DNA from: Chytridium lagenaria
Lineage: Eukaryota; Chytridiomycota; Chytridiomycetes; Chytridiales; Chytridiaceae
Length of the DNA: 64,000 nucleotides
Assembly: GCA_025449115.1 (NCBI GenBank)
Contig: JAHLKC010000074.1
Coordinates: 62,001 to 126,000, forward strand
Reading direction: 5' to 3'
Shown here: one piece after another, positions 12,801 through 22,880 of the stretch
Position numbering within the stretch: the stretch's first letter is position 1
Layout: every line of letters starts with the position of its first letter
Made by a program: the position numbers and the translations under genes
The notes under the pieces: generated by a model
The model's database searches: none
Told to the model about the DNA's origin: nothing
What the model saw: the letters and a program-made list of their open reading frames with translations, nothing else

Positions 12801-13856
12801 TTTTGCAGCTTGCTGTGCCGTTGGATGAGGGGGGTGTTGATAGAGGGACTGTGACTCTTGACAAGGTGGTTGAGATTTGGGATAGACAGGTGGAGATTTA
12901 TGAGATGAAGGCAAAGGGGATGAAGGCCGGAATGGGTATGGTTGGGAGAGGGAAAAATGCGTTTCCGTTCCCAAGGGCGCGTTTGGGATGGAGATGGTGG
13001 ATAAGAAGTATTTAGGTGGGCTTGCGGTCCCGATATCGGGAATAACGGCGTCATATTTATCGGTCACGGTCCCTTGTGATGTGATGAGGTCAAAGGATTA
13101 CTTTGCTGGTGAGAGCCGAGACATTTCGCCTTCATTTTATCTCTTGCCCGCGCTTACTGCGTTGCTAAATTTCCATAGTCTCTTTGTTAGCCGACCTTCT
13201 TTCCCGCATGGAAGGTCTCTCTACACGTCAATCCGCGGCCGCGGTCTCGCCTACGACGCCACAATGCATCTCGCAATCTGGACCGGTCAACTAAGTTTCG
13301 AAGTGCACGAATCCACGGACCCCCATGCCGCTCTGGTCGAAATGCAACGTATTCTTCTTCAACTCGCGGATGATTCGAATAATGGCGGATTTTCGCAACT
13401 CGCTGCGCCAGAGAACATTGAGACGGCGAGAGCATCGGTTGCGTATCGCATTGTCGAGGGACGGAGCTATGCGAGAGGGGTTGTGGTGTCGGGGCTGAGG
13501 AGTTTGTTGAGAGGGTTTGGATCACTTGATGAGGAGGAGGAAGGGGATGCGGATTTGTATAAGGTCACCGCAGAGGATCTGAAGGTGGCGTTTTGGAAAT
13601 ACTTTTGGCAATTTATGGATCCTGCACGGTATGATATAAACCTCGTAGCGATTGTTCCTTTTCTGATTGATATTACTGGTTTTATAGGCGCGTTGTTGTC
13701 CTTGTCACTCCTGAAGGGGATGGCGTTGCCCCTTTGATTGACTCGTTCGCGAAGGATCCGGAGCTGAAAGTGCCTCAAAGAGTTGTTGAGAGAAGGGCCG
13801 TTTATGTGCCTACCATGAAGCTTCAGCGAGTCTCTCTAAAGGATCTCGCAGTGTGA
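9825..13856 (+). CDS. M16-family zinc metalloprotease, Sdd3/YOL098C-like (presequence-protease relative)
   Basis: Large insulinase-type (M16) metalloprotease of the fungal Sdd3/YOL098C group, related to presequence protease. Near the N-terminus it has FSVLPSPLSLRVYKH and the inverted zinc motif in HPHTLEHLVF (HxxEH). Then come LSSGSNAYTAEDHTAYTIT, MPVFLDHVMRPVLTDEQF, EVYHVDGQGKEQGVVFCE, AGRENTEADLMDLTLRRLL, PSSDETVGSIAYGWRGP, a long Asp/Glu insert (11160-11300), TILETLTAKPEAYW, MRPFSSFVIVETDTAF, LYTSIRGRGLAYDATMHL and VYVPTMKLQRVSLKDLAV at the end. Introns are visible at about 10290-10442, 10498-10559, 13110-13179 and near 13655-13688. Total length (about 1,200 residues) is slightly above the family because of the acidic insert. 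At least eight single-base shifts break the frame (for example near 9998, 10090, 10235, 10630, 11590, 13000, 13220). No mitochondrial presequence is obvious, so cytosolic location is likely. Confidence 0.9.
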
Positions 13857-14364
13857 TAGAATTACTGTAATATTGAATAACAGAAACATCTCAGAGTTTA
13901 CTGTAACAATAAATAATAAAAGAAAGCCTTTTTTTATCTTTGTTGTGTTGTCAATAATCCGATATATTCGCCATCAAAATATAGGACGTTGGTTGGTTCT
14001 ACCTTTTTCTGCTACCTATAACTCGGTTTTTGCCTCTCAATTTCAGGCTACAGTAGCGACTTATATCTGACCACACGATCAAATAATTATAAACATAATT
14101 TGCGGGGACAACGTACGGAGGGTAGAGAACTTACCTTAACACGGTCTTAAGGATCAATTAATCCGTTTTGTCGTATTGTTAGGAGGCACAGAGGTGGTTG
14201 ATTTTTGGATTATAAATATCTCAGCGTTGCAACTGCCCGCAATAAGATTAGAAGGAGCCCATAGAAATACAGCTGATGTGGATATTCGCATAATTTAATC
14301 GCAATACTTGCTTCATACCAAAATCAAAGGCAATATACATCAAGTTGATCCTATGTGAAGCCTC
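13857..14364. other. intergenic, between convergent genes
   Basis: AT-rich 3'-3' spacer between the M16 protease and the ubiquitin-like gene. No coding or structural feature is recognised. Confidence 0.5.
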
Positions 14365-15306
14365 TCAAACTGCAACCAAGGTATAAATGGTTGATCCGCT
14401 CTGATCAAATTCGGAGAATGGGCAAATATCTTCAAGGTAACGGCCATGGTAACGGATTGCCTGCTTCTCTGGAGGCGTACCAGTTTCCATCTGAATCTCA
14501 TGTCTTAGAGCTTTCGCGCTAAAATGCCTTGATAAGACTAGTGTAAAATATGCATTGTCTGGCTTCATGACGTTGAGATGAACAAAAGGTTTGGAGTCAA
14601 AATCTGTATGTTGTAAGGCAGACGGGGACTGAGAAGAATCTGGCGCGGTTGTGCCATTCTGCGCTTGCTGTGGAGGGGACTGAGAAGAATCTGACGCGGT
14701 TGTGCCATTCTGCGCTTGCTGTGGAGGGGACTGAGAAGAATCTGACGCGGTTGTGCCATTCTGCGCTTGCTGTGGAGAAACCGATGACTGTAAAGTATCT
14801 CGTGCGATTGCAGTGTTATTCAGCTTCCGCTGATATGTCTTAAAGAAAGCTGTGGCCAAGGCCCTCCGCTGCTCCTCTAACGTCCCACACCCAAACGCCA
14901 GAGGGTCATGAGGAATATCAAGGGGGCAAGTTAAACCCATACCATTGGCTTCATATTCACATCCGCCATAAAGACGCACCGAGTACCAACAAACGTAGCC
15001 ATAATACTCTGTATCTGAAACGGATAGCTTCCACACTTTATCCAATTCCACAGGAAGCGCATAGCTCCACCGCTTAGGGGAATGCAATAGAGACAAGGCT
15101 CGGCAATAGTCTTTCAATGTTAAGTCCATTGTGCTCGGGTCAATGATGATGTTGGATGAGCGTTTGATGAGTTCTTCAAGGCGTGCAAGCCCTTTGATGG
15201 CCCTTTGAATGCCAGATTGCTCGGCGATAGTATCGTTGGACGCAGGCCACAGCGATTGGTTCACTGACTCATTTCTTTCGCGTTTTCTAGAGGGCTGGGA
15301 TGTCAT
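14365..15306 (-). CDS. ubiquitin-like-domain protein with internal 17-residue repeats
   Basis: Single-exon reading frame of about 313 residues from MTSQPSRKRERN. The ATG follows a TTGCAG acceptor, so an intron probably lies in the 5' UTR. The N-terminal half is unrecognised but well composed (KDYCRALSLLHSPKRWSYAL, CWYSVRLYGGCEYEANG). The middle holds three tandem copies of a Gln/Ser/Thr-rich 17-residue unit (PPQQAQNGTTASDSSQ). The last about 75 residues resemble a ubiquitin-like fold: FVHLNVMKPDNAYFTLVLS, KALRHEIQMETGTPPEKQ, AIRYHGRYLED and STIYTLVAV. The end lacks a free diglycine, so it is a built-in UBL domain rather than a conjugated modifier. The UBL call is from pattern only; partner and pathway are unknown. 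Confidence 0.65.
   Translation of the reverse strand: MTSQPSRKRERNESVNQSLWPASNDTIAEQSGIQRAIKGLARLEELIKRSSNIIIDPSTMDLTLKDYCRALSLLHSPKRWSYALPVELDKVWKLSVSDTEYYGYVCWYSVRLYGGCEYEANGMGLTCPLDIPHDPLAFGCGTLEEQRRALATAFFKTYQRKLNNTAIARDTLQSSVSPQQAQNGTTASDSSQSPPQQAQNGTTASDSSQSPPQQAQNGTTAPDSSQSPSALQHTDFDSKPFVHLNVMKPDNAYFTLVLSRHFSAKALRHEIQMETGTPPEKQAIRYHGRYLEDICPFSEFDQSGSTIYTLVAV
14624..14776 (-). repeat. three tandem 51-bp repeats in coding sequence
   Basis: Near-identical 51-bp units start at about 14624, 14675 and 14726, differing at one or two positions (for example GGCGCGG versus GACGCGG). The unit is a multiple of three and encodes 17 residues, so copy number can change without breaking the frame. 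Confidence 0.9.
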
Positions 15307-15996
15307 TTTTAACAGCTGCAATGAACAAAACTTCAAATTTTAACTAACGGCACGTCTCCAGCCATTGTATACATGTATACAAAAGCTCATGTTGAATGGT
15401 TCGGCTTATGCCAGAGAGATTTACTTGAAAGTACCAACAGCTTTCAAGTAGGTAAGGGCTCCTGTGGTATTGATATGCCTTCAAAGACACCACCTTCTCA
15501 GCATTAGGTCTACCTACTACTAACATTTGGCTGAGAAGACGGCGCAAAAGAATCATGTTCTATTGCATGTTATCCTCGGCATCGTGCAGCGGTGGATCAC
15601 AAATCGATATTCACTTTCCTTGGAAAGGAACTTACTCTATACGCATAAATAATTGTACAAAACCATGACCATCGTGCATCGCCATCGTGTGGTTGTCCAT
15701 GCGGGTTCTCCAGTCATTGGTGTTTTGAATTTTTGACTTGTATTTTTATTTGCATTTTGGTTTTTTGTCCCTCAGAATCAAATGGTTGGTAACTGGTTTG
15801 TCCGTCCCTTCACTTCTCTCTCCGTTCTCATGCCATGCTCATGCCATGCATGCATCGGTGGAGACGCACCCTACGTTGTTGGTGATGACAAGAACTATAT
15901 GCTTAGTCAATCATGGCTTTACAGTCGATGGGCCATTGCCGTCAATTCATCGCCTCTTTGCCATCACTGTGATGCCTTTCAATAGCCTCTTTTTGC
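15307..15996. other. divergent intergenic region
   Basis: About 690 bases between divergent genes. It contains the probable 5' UTR intron of the ubiquitin-like gene and the promoter and perhaps first exon of the Jupiter-like gene. Nothing else is recognised. Confidence 0.45.
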
Positions 15997-17602
15997 ATGG
16001 GTCAAGATGACTTACATTCTTTTCCCACTCATTCACTTATGCAGGAAGGAAGAAGAGGCCGACGCCCTATTGCTCCTCCCGGTGGAGGTTCCTCCTTTTC
16101 TTTTGGCGGTTACGATGAAACTCCTTCAAAACCCACTTCTCCCACCACCTCGTCCCAGCCAGAATCCCCTGCCACCAACTCCCATTCTTCCCCATCCACA
16201 CTTTCCACAGGGAGACGGAGATATGGCGACCACAACCACAGTCAGTGGTCTTTTGGCGGCGAAGAAGAGGAGGCCATCAGCCCTCTTAGCCACAAGAAAA
16301 AGTTCCCTACTCACTCTGGCGGAGGCAGGGCGTCTATTGATTTGACTGGGGGTGGGGAGGCACCCATATCTGGAAGGAAGGTGTTGCAGCCTATTGGTGG
16401 ATCCAGCACTATCTCTTTAACCGGTGAAGGCGGGACTCCAGTGAAGCCGTCCAGTAAGTTTCTTTCTTTGATTTCGTTCCGTATTGCTGCAATCTTTCTC
16501 CATTTTGTTGGTCTAAACACACTTGTGATGCATAAACTTCCTTCTGAACTTTTTTGCTTTGTTTATGTTAAAGTTCGTCCATTAATGAGCCCCGGCGGTC
16601 ATTCCAGCATCTCTCTATCTGGTGAAGGGAAACCATTTGACTCATATTCCATGTAAGTTTACTGCAAGCTGTTTTCCCTGCTTTAAATGGATTTAAACAT
16701 TGCACATGGCGTTGATTTAACTTTGCACATTATAGCCGGCCCCTCCAAACGCCTGGAGGATCTTCAAGCATATCCTTAACGGGAGAGGGAGAGGCGCCTA
16801 CGTTCTTCGAGAGGTATGTTTTGCTTTACGCCATGGGAAGAAATAGTAGTTGTTCTAGGAACTTTGACTTGCTTTAGATTTGTTTTTGCAATAAGTGACA
16901 CTTTTTCGTGTTCTAGGAGACCAAAACAGACTCCGGTGGTGATTCTTCTATATCTCTTTCAGGAGAGGGAAGCCCCGTTGGTGTCAGCAACCGACCTTAT
17001 TCTCAACCCTCTGGTGGTCGCTCTCAAATTGTCTTTGGCGATGAACCTGCATCCCCTTCCACACCATCATCTCGTCACGGCCACCGAGTACCTCCCGGAG
17101 GAAGGTCATCTGTCTCTTTTGGATTCGATGAACCTCTTCCAACTACTCCAAGACGTCTCGCTGAAGATTTCGGCCGTATGAGAGTTGGCCAGGCAAGTCC
17201 TTTCGAACCAAACTTTAACCGCAGCGAACCTGCACCCGAAGACGAGGAGGATGAGGAGGAGAGGAGAAAACGAGAGCAGCAACAAGCCTATGAAGACGAA
17301 ACTGCTTCACAAGCCACGTACGATTCCATTCCTCTCCCTACTGTTGCTGCAGCTGGCTTACGATCCAACCATTATGCTACACCCCCCGAGAGCGAGAGGT
17401 CGACTTCGCCTACACCGTCACATGCAAGCTCGTCTTTCTCGTCGTCGTCGCAGCCAAGACATCATCATCATGCTAGCTCGATTGTCTTTGGGGATGATGG
17501 ACCGACTGCGAGGGATACGGAGGGATTTTCTCCGCGGAGGAAGGGACGACTAGGAGGGCTCTAGCCCCACCTGGAGGTGGAGGTAGCATTACTTTTGGAT
17601 GA
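15997..17602 (+). CDS. Jupiter/HN1-like repeat protein (PGG-SSISL-GEG motifs)
   Basis: Low-complexity protein of roughly 400 residues built from a repeated motif of the type P-G-G-x-S-S-[IV]-S-[LF]-x-G-[EF]. Copies read APPGGGSSFSFGG, PIGGSSTISLTGEGG, SPGGHSSISLSGEG, TPGGSSSISLTGEGE, TPGGDSSISLSGEG, PSGGRSQIVFGDE, PPGGRSSVSFGFDE and finally APPGGGGSITFG before the stop at 17600-17602. The motif resembles the PPGG-SS-x-FG boxes of Jupiter/HN1 (JPT1/2) microtubule-associated proteins. Exons end in the order about 16453, 16575-16652, 16738-16814 and from 16918; each short middle exon carries one motif. Then come an acidic Glu/Arg-rich region (EDEEDEEERRKREQQQ) and a Ser-rich region. One base is missing near 16944 and one near 17550. 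The start is uncertain; 15997 is the first in-frame Met, but the frame could be entered through the CTTATGCAG acceptor at about 16042. Confidence 0.65.
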
Positions 17603-18118
17603 GTACTAGTGGAAAGTAACGAGTGCCTGCTGCTACGACATTTATGTTTTTGTTTTTTAAGTCTTTGTTGGCTTTGGTTTTTTATTACTCGACGCAACCG
17701 CATCGCCTGCTGCCTGTGATTTTGCCATGTTGTTGTTTTTTATTTGATTACGCGGTTATTGCTTAAATTGGTTTTTGCGGTCCAACTTTTCTACCGTGTT
17801 CGGGCTTTTCGACTTTTTATTTCAACGCGTCCCATTTTCTTTATTTTTGTTATGTCACTCTCAACTCCCTTGCTCTTCGCTTACTTTTCTTTTTTATATT
17901 TGCACCAACCTCGTAGGATGTACACGTATATTTAACAATGAAAGAACCTCGTTTTTATTATAAAGTGGTGTTTGCTAAAGACTTTTGAAGTCCAAATTGA
18001 GTCTTTTTCAAAGAAAAATGCTGAATTGTGTACACACGAAAAGTTTGAAAAAATATATATAAACAAGAAACAGCAAGAGTGCAAGACGAAAAAAACTCGA
18101 AACATAAAACAAAAGATG
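17603..18118. other. 3'-3' intergenic region
   Basis: T-rich spacer between convergent genes, with TTTTTATT runs compatible with 3' UTRs on both sides. No further feature seen. Confidence 0.5.
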
Positions 18119-19166
18119 TCAACCCATTATTAGCGCCACCACGACGTAACCCACCACGATGGCAATTTTCAACCCATTCATTTTCTCTGCACCGTTCACA
18201 ATAATGTTGACGCGACCATCGCCAGCTGTCACGGGTTTGGGAGCTGCGACGGATGATTGAGGAAAGGGTGGGGCGTTGGGAGGGGGTGGGGCGTTTGGAG
18301 GAGGTGGGGCATTTGGAGGAGGTGGAGCGTTTTGAGGCTTCTGTTCGACGGGATACTGAGAGGGGGGAGCCTGTGGTGGCGCCATTGGTGGTTGTTGAGG
18401 TGGTTGTTGAGGCGCGACGACCACGACAGGGGGTGGTGGTGGTGGTGCTGGTGCGTTGGGCTTTTGTGGAGGAGGAGACGGAGGTTTTTGTGGGGGAGGC
18501 TGCTGTTGGTGAGGTGGTTTTTGCTGAGGAGGCTGCTGTTGGGGTGGTTTCTGTGGGGGCGGCTTTTGCTGGGGAGGAGGTTGCTGTTGGGGTGGTTTCT
18601 GTGGGGGTGGCTTTTGCTGGGGAGGAGGTTGCTGTTGGGGAGGTTTTTGTGGGGGTGGCTTTTGTTGGGGAGGGGGTTTCTGTGGAGGAGGAGGAGGTTT
18701 CTGTTGTGGAGGGGGTTTCTGCGGAGGGGGTTGCTGTGGAGGAGGTTTCTGTTGTGGGGGCGGTTTTTGCGGAGGGGGTTGCTGCGGAGGAGGTTTCTGT
18801 TGTGGGGGCGGTTTCTGTTGAGGAAGTTTCTGGGGAGGGTTGGAGGCGGTTTTTGCGGTGGAGCCGGTTTCTGCTGTGGAGGTTTCTGCGGAGGGGTAGG
18901 AGGATGCTTTTGCTTATTCTTCTCCTTCTCCTTCTTCTCCTTTTCTCTCTTTTCGCGTTCCTCCTCTCCTTCTCTTTCTTTTCTTTTTCCTTGTCTTTGC
19001 CTTTGGGGAAGGTAGGGTTTCGTTTGGCAAGGTTTGCGAGGGCGAGCGGTTGGTCGCTGGAGATGGCGTTGGCGGGTGCAGCGAGATCAGTGCAGTAAAT
19101 TTGTGGGGTGAGGTAGGTTAGGACGGTGAGGGCTGCTAGCCAGACCGTGATCGAGTTCAGCCTCAT
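18119..19166 (-). CDS. secreted proline-rich protein with C-terminal membrane or GPI anchor
   Basis: The ATG at 19166 begins a signal peptide (MRLNSITVWLAALTVLTYL, cleavage after about residue 25). A Lys/Glu-rich stretch follows, then about 200 residues of a proline/glutamine/lysine array with units such as PPPQKPPQQQ and PPPQQKP, poly-proline and PPPPNAPPPPNA repeats, then NIIVNGAEKMNG and a final hydrophobic segment LKIAIVVGYVVVALIMG at the stop. A signal peptide plus a C-terminal hydrophobic tail without a basic stop signal suggests a GPI-anchored or single-pass cell-surface or wall protein. Two single-base shifts (near 18960 and 18835) must be bridged for one frame. The long frames on the opposite strand are antisense of the repeats. 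No enzyme domain is visible. Confidence 0.65.
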
Positions 19167-22100
19167 GGTGAGAAGGATTTTTGGTCTTGAGGATGAGTGA
19201 GTGACCGGGGGATTGATGCGCGCCTTATAAACCTGTTTTTTTTTTTTGTATTGGCATCCTTGAAACATAATTGGGTTTTTGATGAAAGCGGCCGCCGCAC
19301 TAGATGGCCCTTTTCATTTCCGTTTTGAGTTTGACACGTTATGTCGCGTCGCTTAGACGCCGTTTGACCACTGAATGATTTAATTTCATCGGTCGTCTCA
19401 TCGCAATCAAATTCGAAATTAAACGGAATGCCGAGATCAAGGGGTGGTCTCATTTCATGTTTCATAATCTTACAAGCTGATTAGTGAGGAGTTACATACT
19501 TACGACTCGGCGTTTCAGACTTTCATTTCGGTCAATATCATTAATCAATAACTTTAGTAAATTTGATCCGAAACCTTGTATGGCGATGCGATTTTTAATT
19601 GTTCTGCAGTCATGAGCCAATTTGCCATAAAAAACCCTCGTTTCTGTGTTCCTTTTTGTAGCATATTTATTTAAGCGTTAATTAAGATGTCGGAGGAGTG
19701 TGTTGAAATGAAAAAGCGGTTTGATGGTTTCCGGCGTATCGGCGGTAATCTGTGGAATGTATTAAGTTCATAAATTGCGCTTATGGCCCGCTTTGAGTAA
19801 GCGTTGTTTCACCTACTTTTACCCAGGTCAGTTCCTACAATGTCGGACAGCCATGAAACAGGATCTGAAGAAATTGGGAGAAAGTAAGGTGCAAAATAAA
19901 TACAGTGTGTAAAACACTGAACCACAGAAGAAACAATAAATCTTCGCTTTAAGAATACAAAGAGGGCAAACAATACAGAATAAGCAATGTTGATCAATAA
20001 TCAGTAAAAAGGCCGGCCATCCAATGAACCCTTGGGTTTTGAAGTGTAATAAAAACAACGTTGTGCGTTCCTTTTTACCGTTTCTTTAAACTCGAACTAA
20101 AAAAAAATGCAAACCCGTAAAAAGATGAGAACAAAGACACCTGTTGTTTATCTTTTTCTGTTGCAAATCATTGCTTCGTACCAGAATCGAGTCATGTTAT
20201 TGTGTGCTTACTTTTACGTTGCGATGATTTATGGTCCCTCACTTCGTTTGGTCAATCGATGCATAGGCTAGTCATGCGACTTTAATGAATATGGGTTTAT
20301 GTGTGAACAATTCGTTTATTGTACATTTGGTATGTGAACAGTTGGTTTGTAAATATCCAGACCTGGATGGTTGAACTATCATGGACGCGAAGTGATGAGG
20401 ACATTTCGGGATCTTGACGATGTCAGTACTTTGTCGTTTTTCGGTGCGCACATTGCCTTGATCCCGTGTATATAACATTTGGAGGGTTAGAATTTACTTT
20501 CGCGTCATTATATCTCCCTTAAAAGCGTGCGCTAACGCACTGACTGAATAATCGTAAAATACCCGCAAAAAGTATCAAACCGTTTCATTTATCTTTTCCT
20601 GAATTCCAACAATCAACAAATCGCATGGAACACCTTGCACCTACCCTCTGTTACATCCATCCGCATCATCCGTGTCACTCACGAATCTGCTATTATTTGC
20701 CTTATCTCAACTTAACTCTCGAGGGGTGTTGATAAACGCCCGACGTTCTCGTCACTGCTCATCTTCAACTTCCTTTCCGATATTCTTGAATGGACATAAT
20801 TTATAAAACTAAATACGTGAGGATGATGGATGATCGTAACAACATGAAAGAGATAGAGGCAAAGGGATTTGGTAAGAAAAGGGATTTGAAATAGAGCCAA
20901 TCAGCCCGATGTGCGAAACACATCTCTATATTTGGCTTCAACTGATTCAGACACTCACCCTATCAAGGCTTAAGCAGAGGGGACGTTGGAGTCCCGTCGT
21001 CAGCGGCAGTTAAATTTCATATCATGTTAGGATATGAGAGCCATAATAGACTTGAAAAAGAGGGTCCCGTTAACAGCCTTGTTCAAACACTTATCCATCT
21101 TACACCTCAAGATACCTGCTGCAAAACGATCAACTATAAATCCGAACCTTCGGTCATCCTCACCTTTCGATAGCATCTGCACCTTCCGTCTCTCCACTCA
21201 TAGGCCAAGCGTCTAACCTTCCTTCGCGCCTCATTCTATTCCATAACTCGTCTCTGCAGGAATTATAATCGCAGTTATATGAACTCGGCCTGATCCGTCA
21301 CTCAAGCAACACCACGCCATTCTCAGATCGCAACCATTGCAAGAATCATTTACGGAACTATCGACACGCCTATTACGCTGAGATGGTGTTTGCTTGGTTG
21401 GCACCCATATCAAGGACTTTTGGCGTACGAATGGCAGAATTGGTTTGAGAAAACAATGCGCTTTGATGCTTCAGCTTTCGATATCTTCGACAACAGATAG
21501 TTTCCGTTTGATTTATACTCGTCTGCCTGAAGAAGATGAAGGTTCGTCAATGCCCAGACTTTTATTCTGCAATATTCTTTATACAGTGTTTAGAAATACT
21601 GACATCGAAATTAAGGACAAAACTTAAGCCTCTCTTATCGAATCGATGACTGGATGGTATTTAAAGGACACTGGTCTACGAGGGAAGGACGGAGCATCTT
21701 GCAAGGAGGCAAAGTAATCTCGACTTTAGCGAAAATTTCACTATTGCTCGACCGGTTTCGGTGCCCTTCTGCGCAAGCGCAAGTCTTCAATCTAAGCATC
21801 TTTCTGGCACCCGTAAATAGCTCATGCCAGTATGTTTTGCAAATGGAAGGGCGACTGCGAAGGTATTCGAAGGTCTGAATTTTTTATAAAAAATTTCACC
21901 CCGTTCGAAGTTTATCAATCATTCCTTCACTCTTTTGCATCATTTTTTGCATCATCGCTCTATCCCCGTCATCATCCCCATCATCATCACTCTCCTCCCC
22001 TCGTTGGACTTTTGGAAGGACGTCCTTACTGTTTTTAAACGCTGTTTTTTGCCGAATCTTTATTAACCCGCTTTTGTTTTGTTTTTTTTTTGTTGTTGTT

Positions 22101-22880
22101 TTTTTTTCCTTTTTCCCCTCTCTCCCTACTTTGTTTGTTATTTTTCGAGAGATCTGCAAGAAAAGAGGAAGGAGTGGATGTCTTTACTACATGGAGATTC
22201 ACACGGGAAGGAAAAGAGGCCCCCTAATTCAACCAATGCGAATAAATCCTCAACCCGTTTACCTCTTTTTCCATTTCCCGTTCTACATTCCATGAGGTCG
22301 ACAAATGTCTTTTTGGTTGGTCCAAATGCTGGGAATGAGCGTTAAATCGTTGGGATTCCCAACAAACACTAGATGGAGAGGAACATCCGTTTTTTTTTCA
22401 GTGGACGACGACTGCGGAAGGAGAAAATCCCCACCTTCCCTCCATAATGGTGTAGGGCATTGCTTTGGTTGTCAAATATGCCAAACTGGGAGCTTATAAG
22501 ATTGGGTTTCTTGTTTTGGAATCCCCGTTTCCCTTTCTTACTTCCAAATATCAAAACGTCTCTCTTGAGCGCCTTCAGGATCCCTATATTGAAAGTATTG
22601 ACGGAAGCTGGATGGTTAACAATGTAAGTCGTTTGTTCTTTTTGTTTTTCTCCGCCTGTTGCTCTGCAAAACCCTCAACGGACCCTGGCTGCCTACTTTG
22701 CCTGCTATACCTCTGCTTTGGACAACATACTAAAGGGGGTACCTCTATCTTTGTTTTCGCCATCTTCCCTACTTCACCTACCCTATGTCATCTGTATTCC
22801 GAATATTAGAGTCAGAAGTTTGATATTGGCGCCGTTCGGGAGCTATACTGGGGTGCTGGAGATCTGTGTTGGAGGAATAG
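19167..22880. other. gene-poor region
   Basis: About 3.7 kb without a convincing gene. The first few hundred bases should hold the promoter of the proline-rich gene. A stretch at 22465-22625 on the plus strand reads like an exon (SKYQNVSLERLQDPYIES) ending in a GTAAGT donor, but no partner exons were found before the satellite begins. Confidence 0.5.

Noticed and set aside
18253..19098. Plus-strand frames rich in Val/Glu/Gly or Arg/Trp/Leu
   Set aside because: Antisense of the proline-rich array of the minus-strand gene, which has a signal peptide and anchor.
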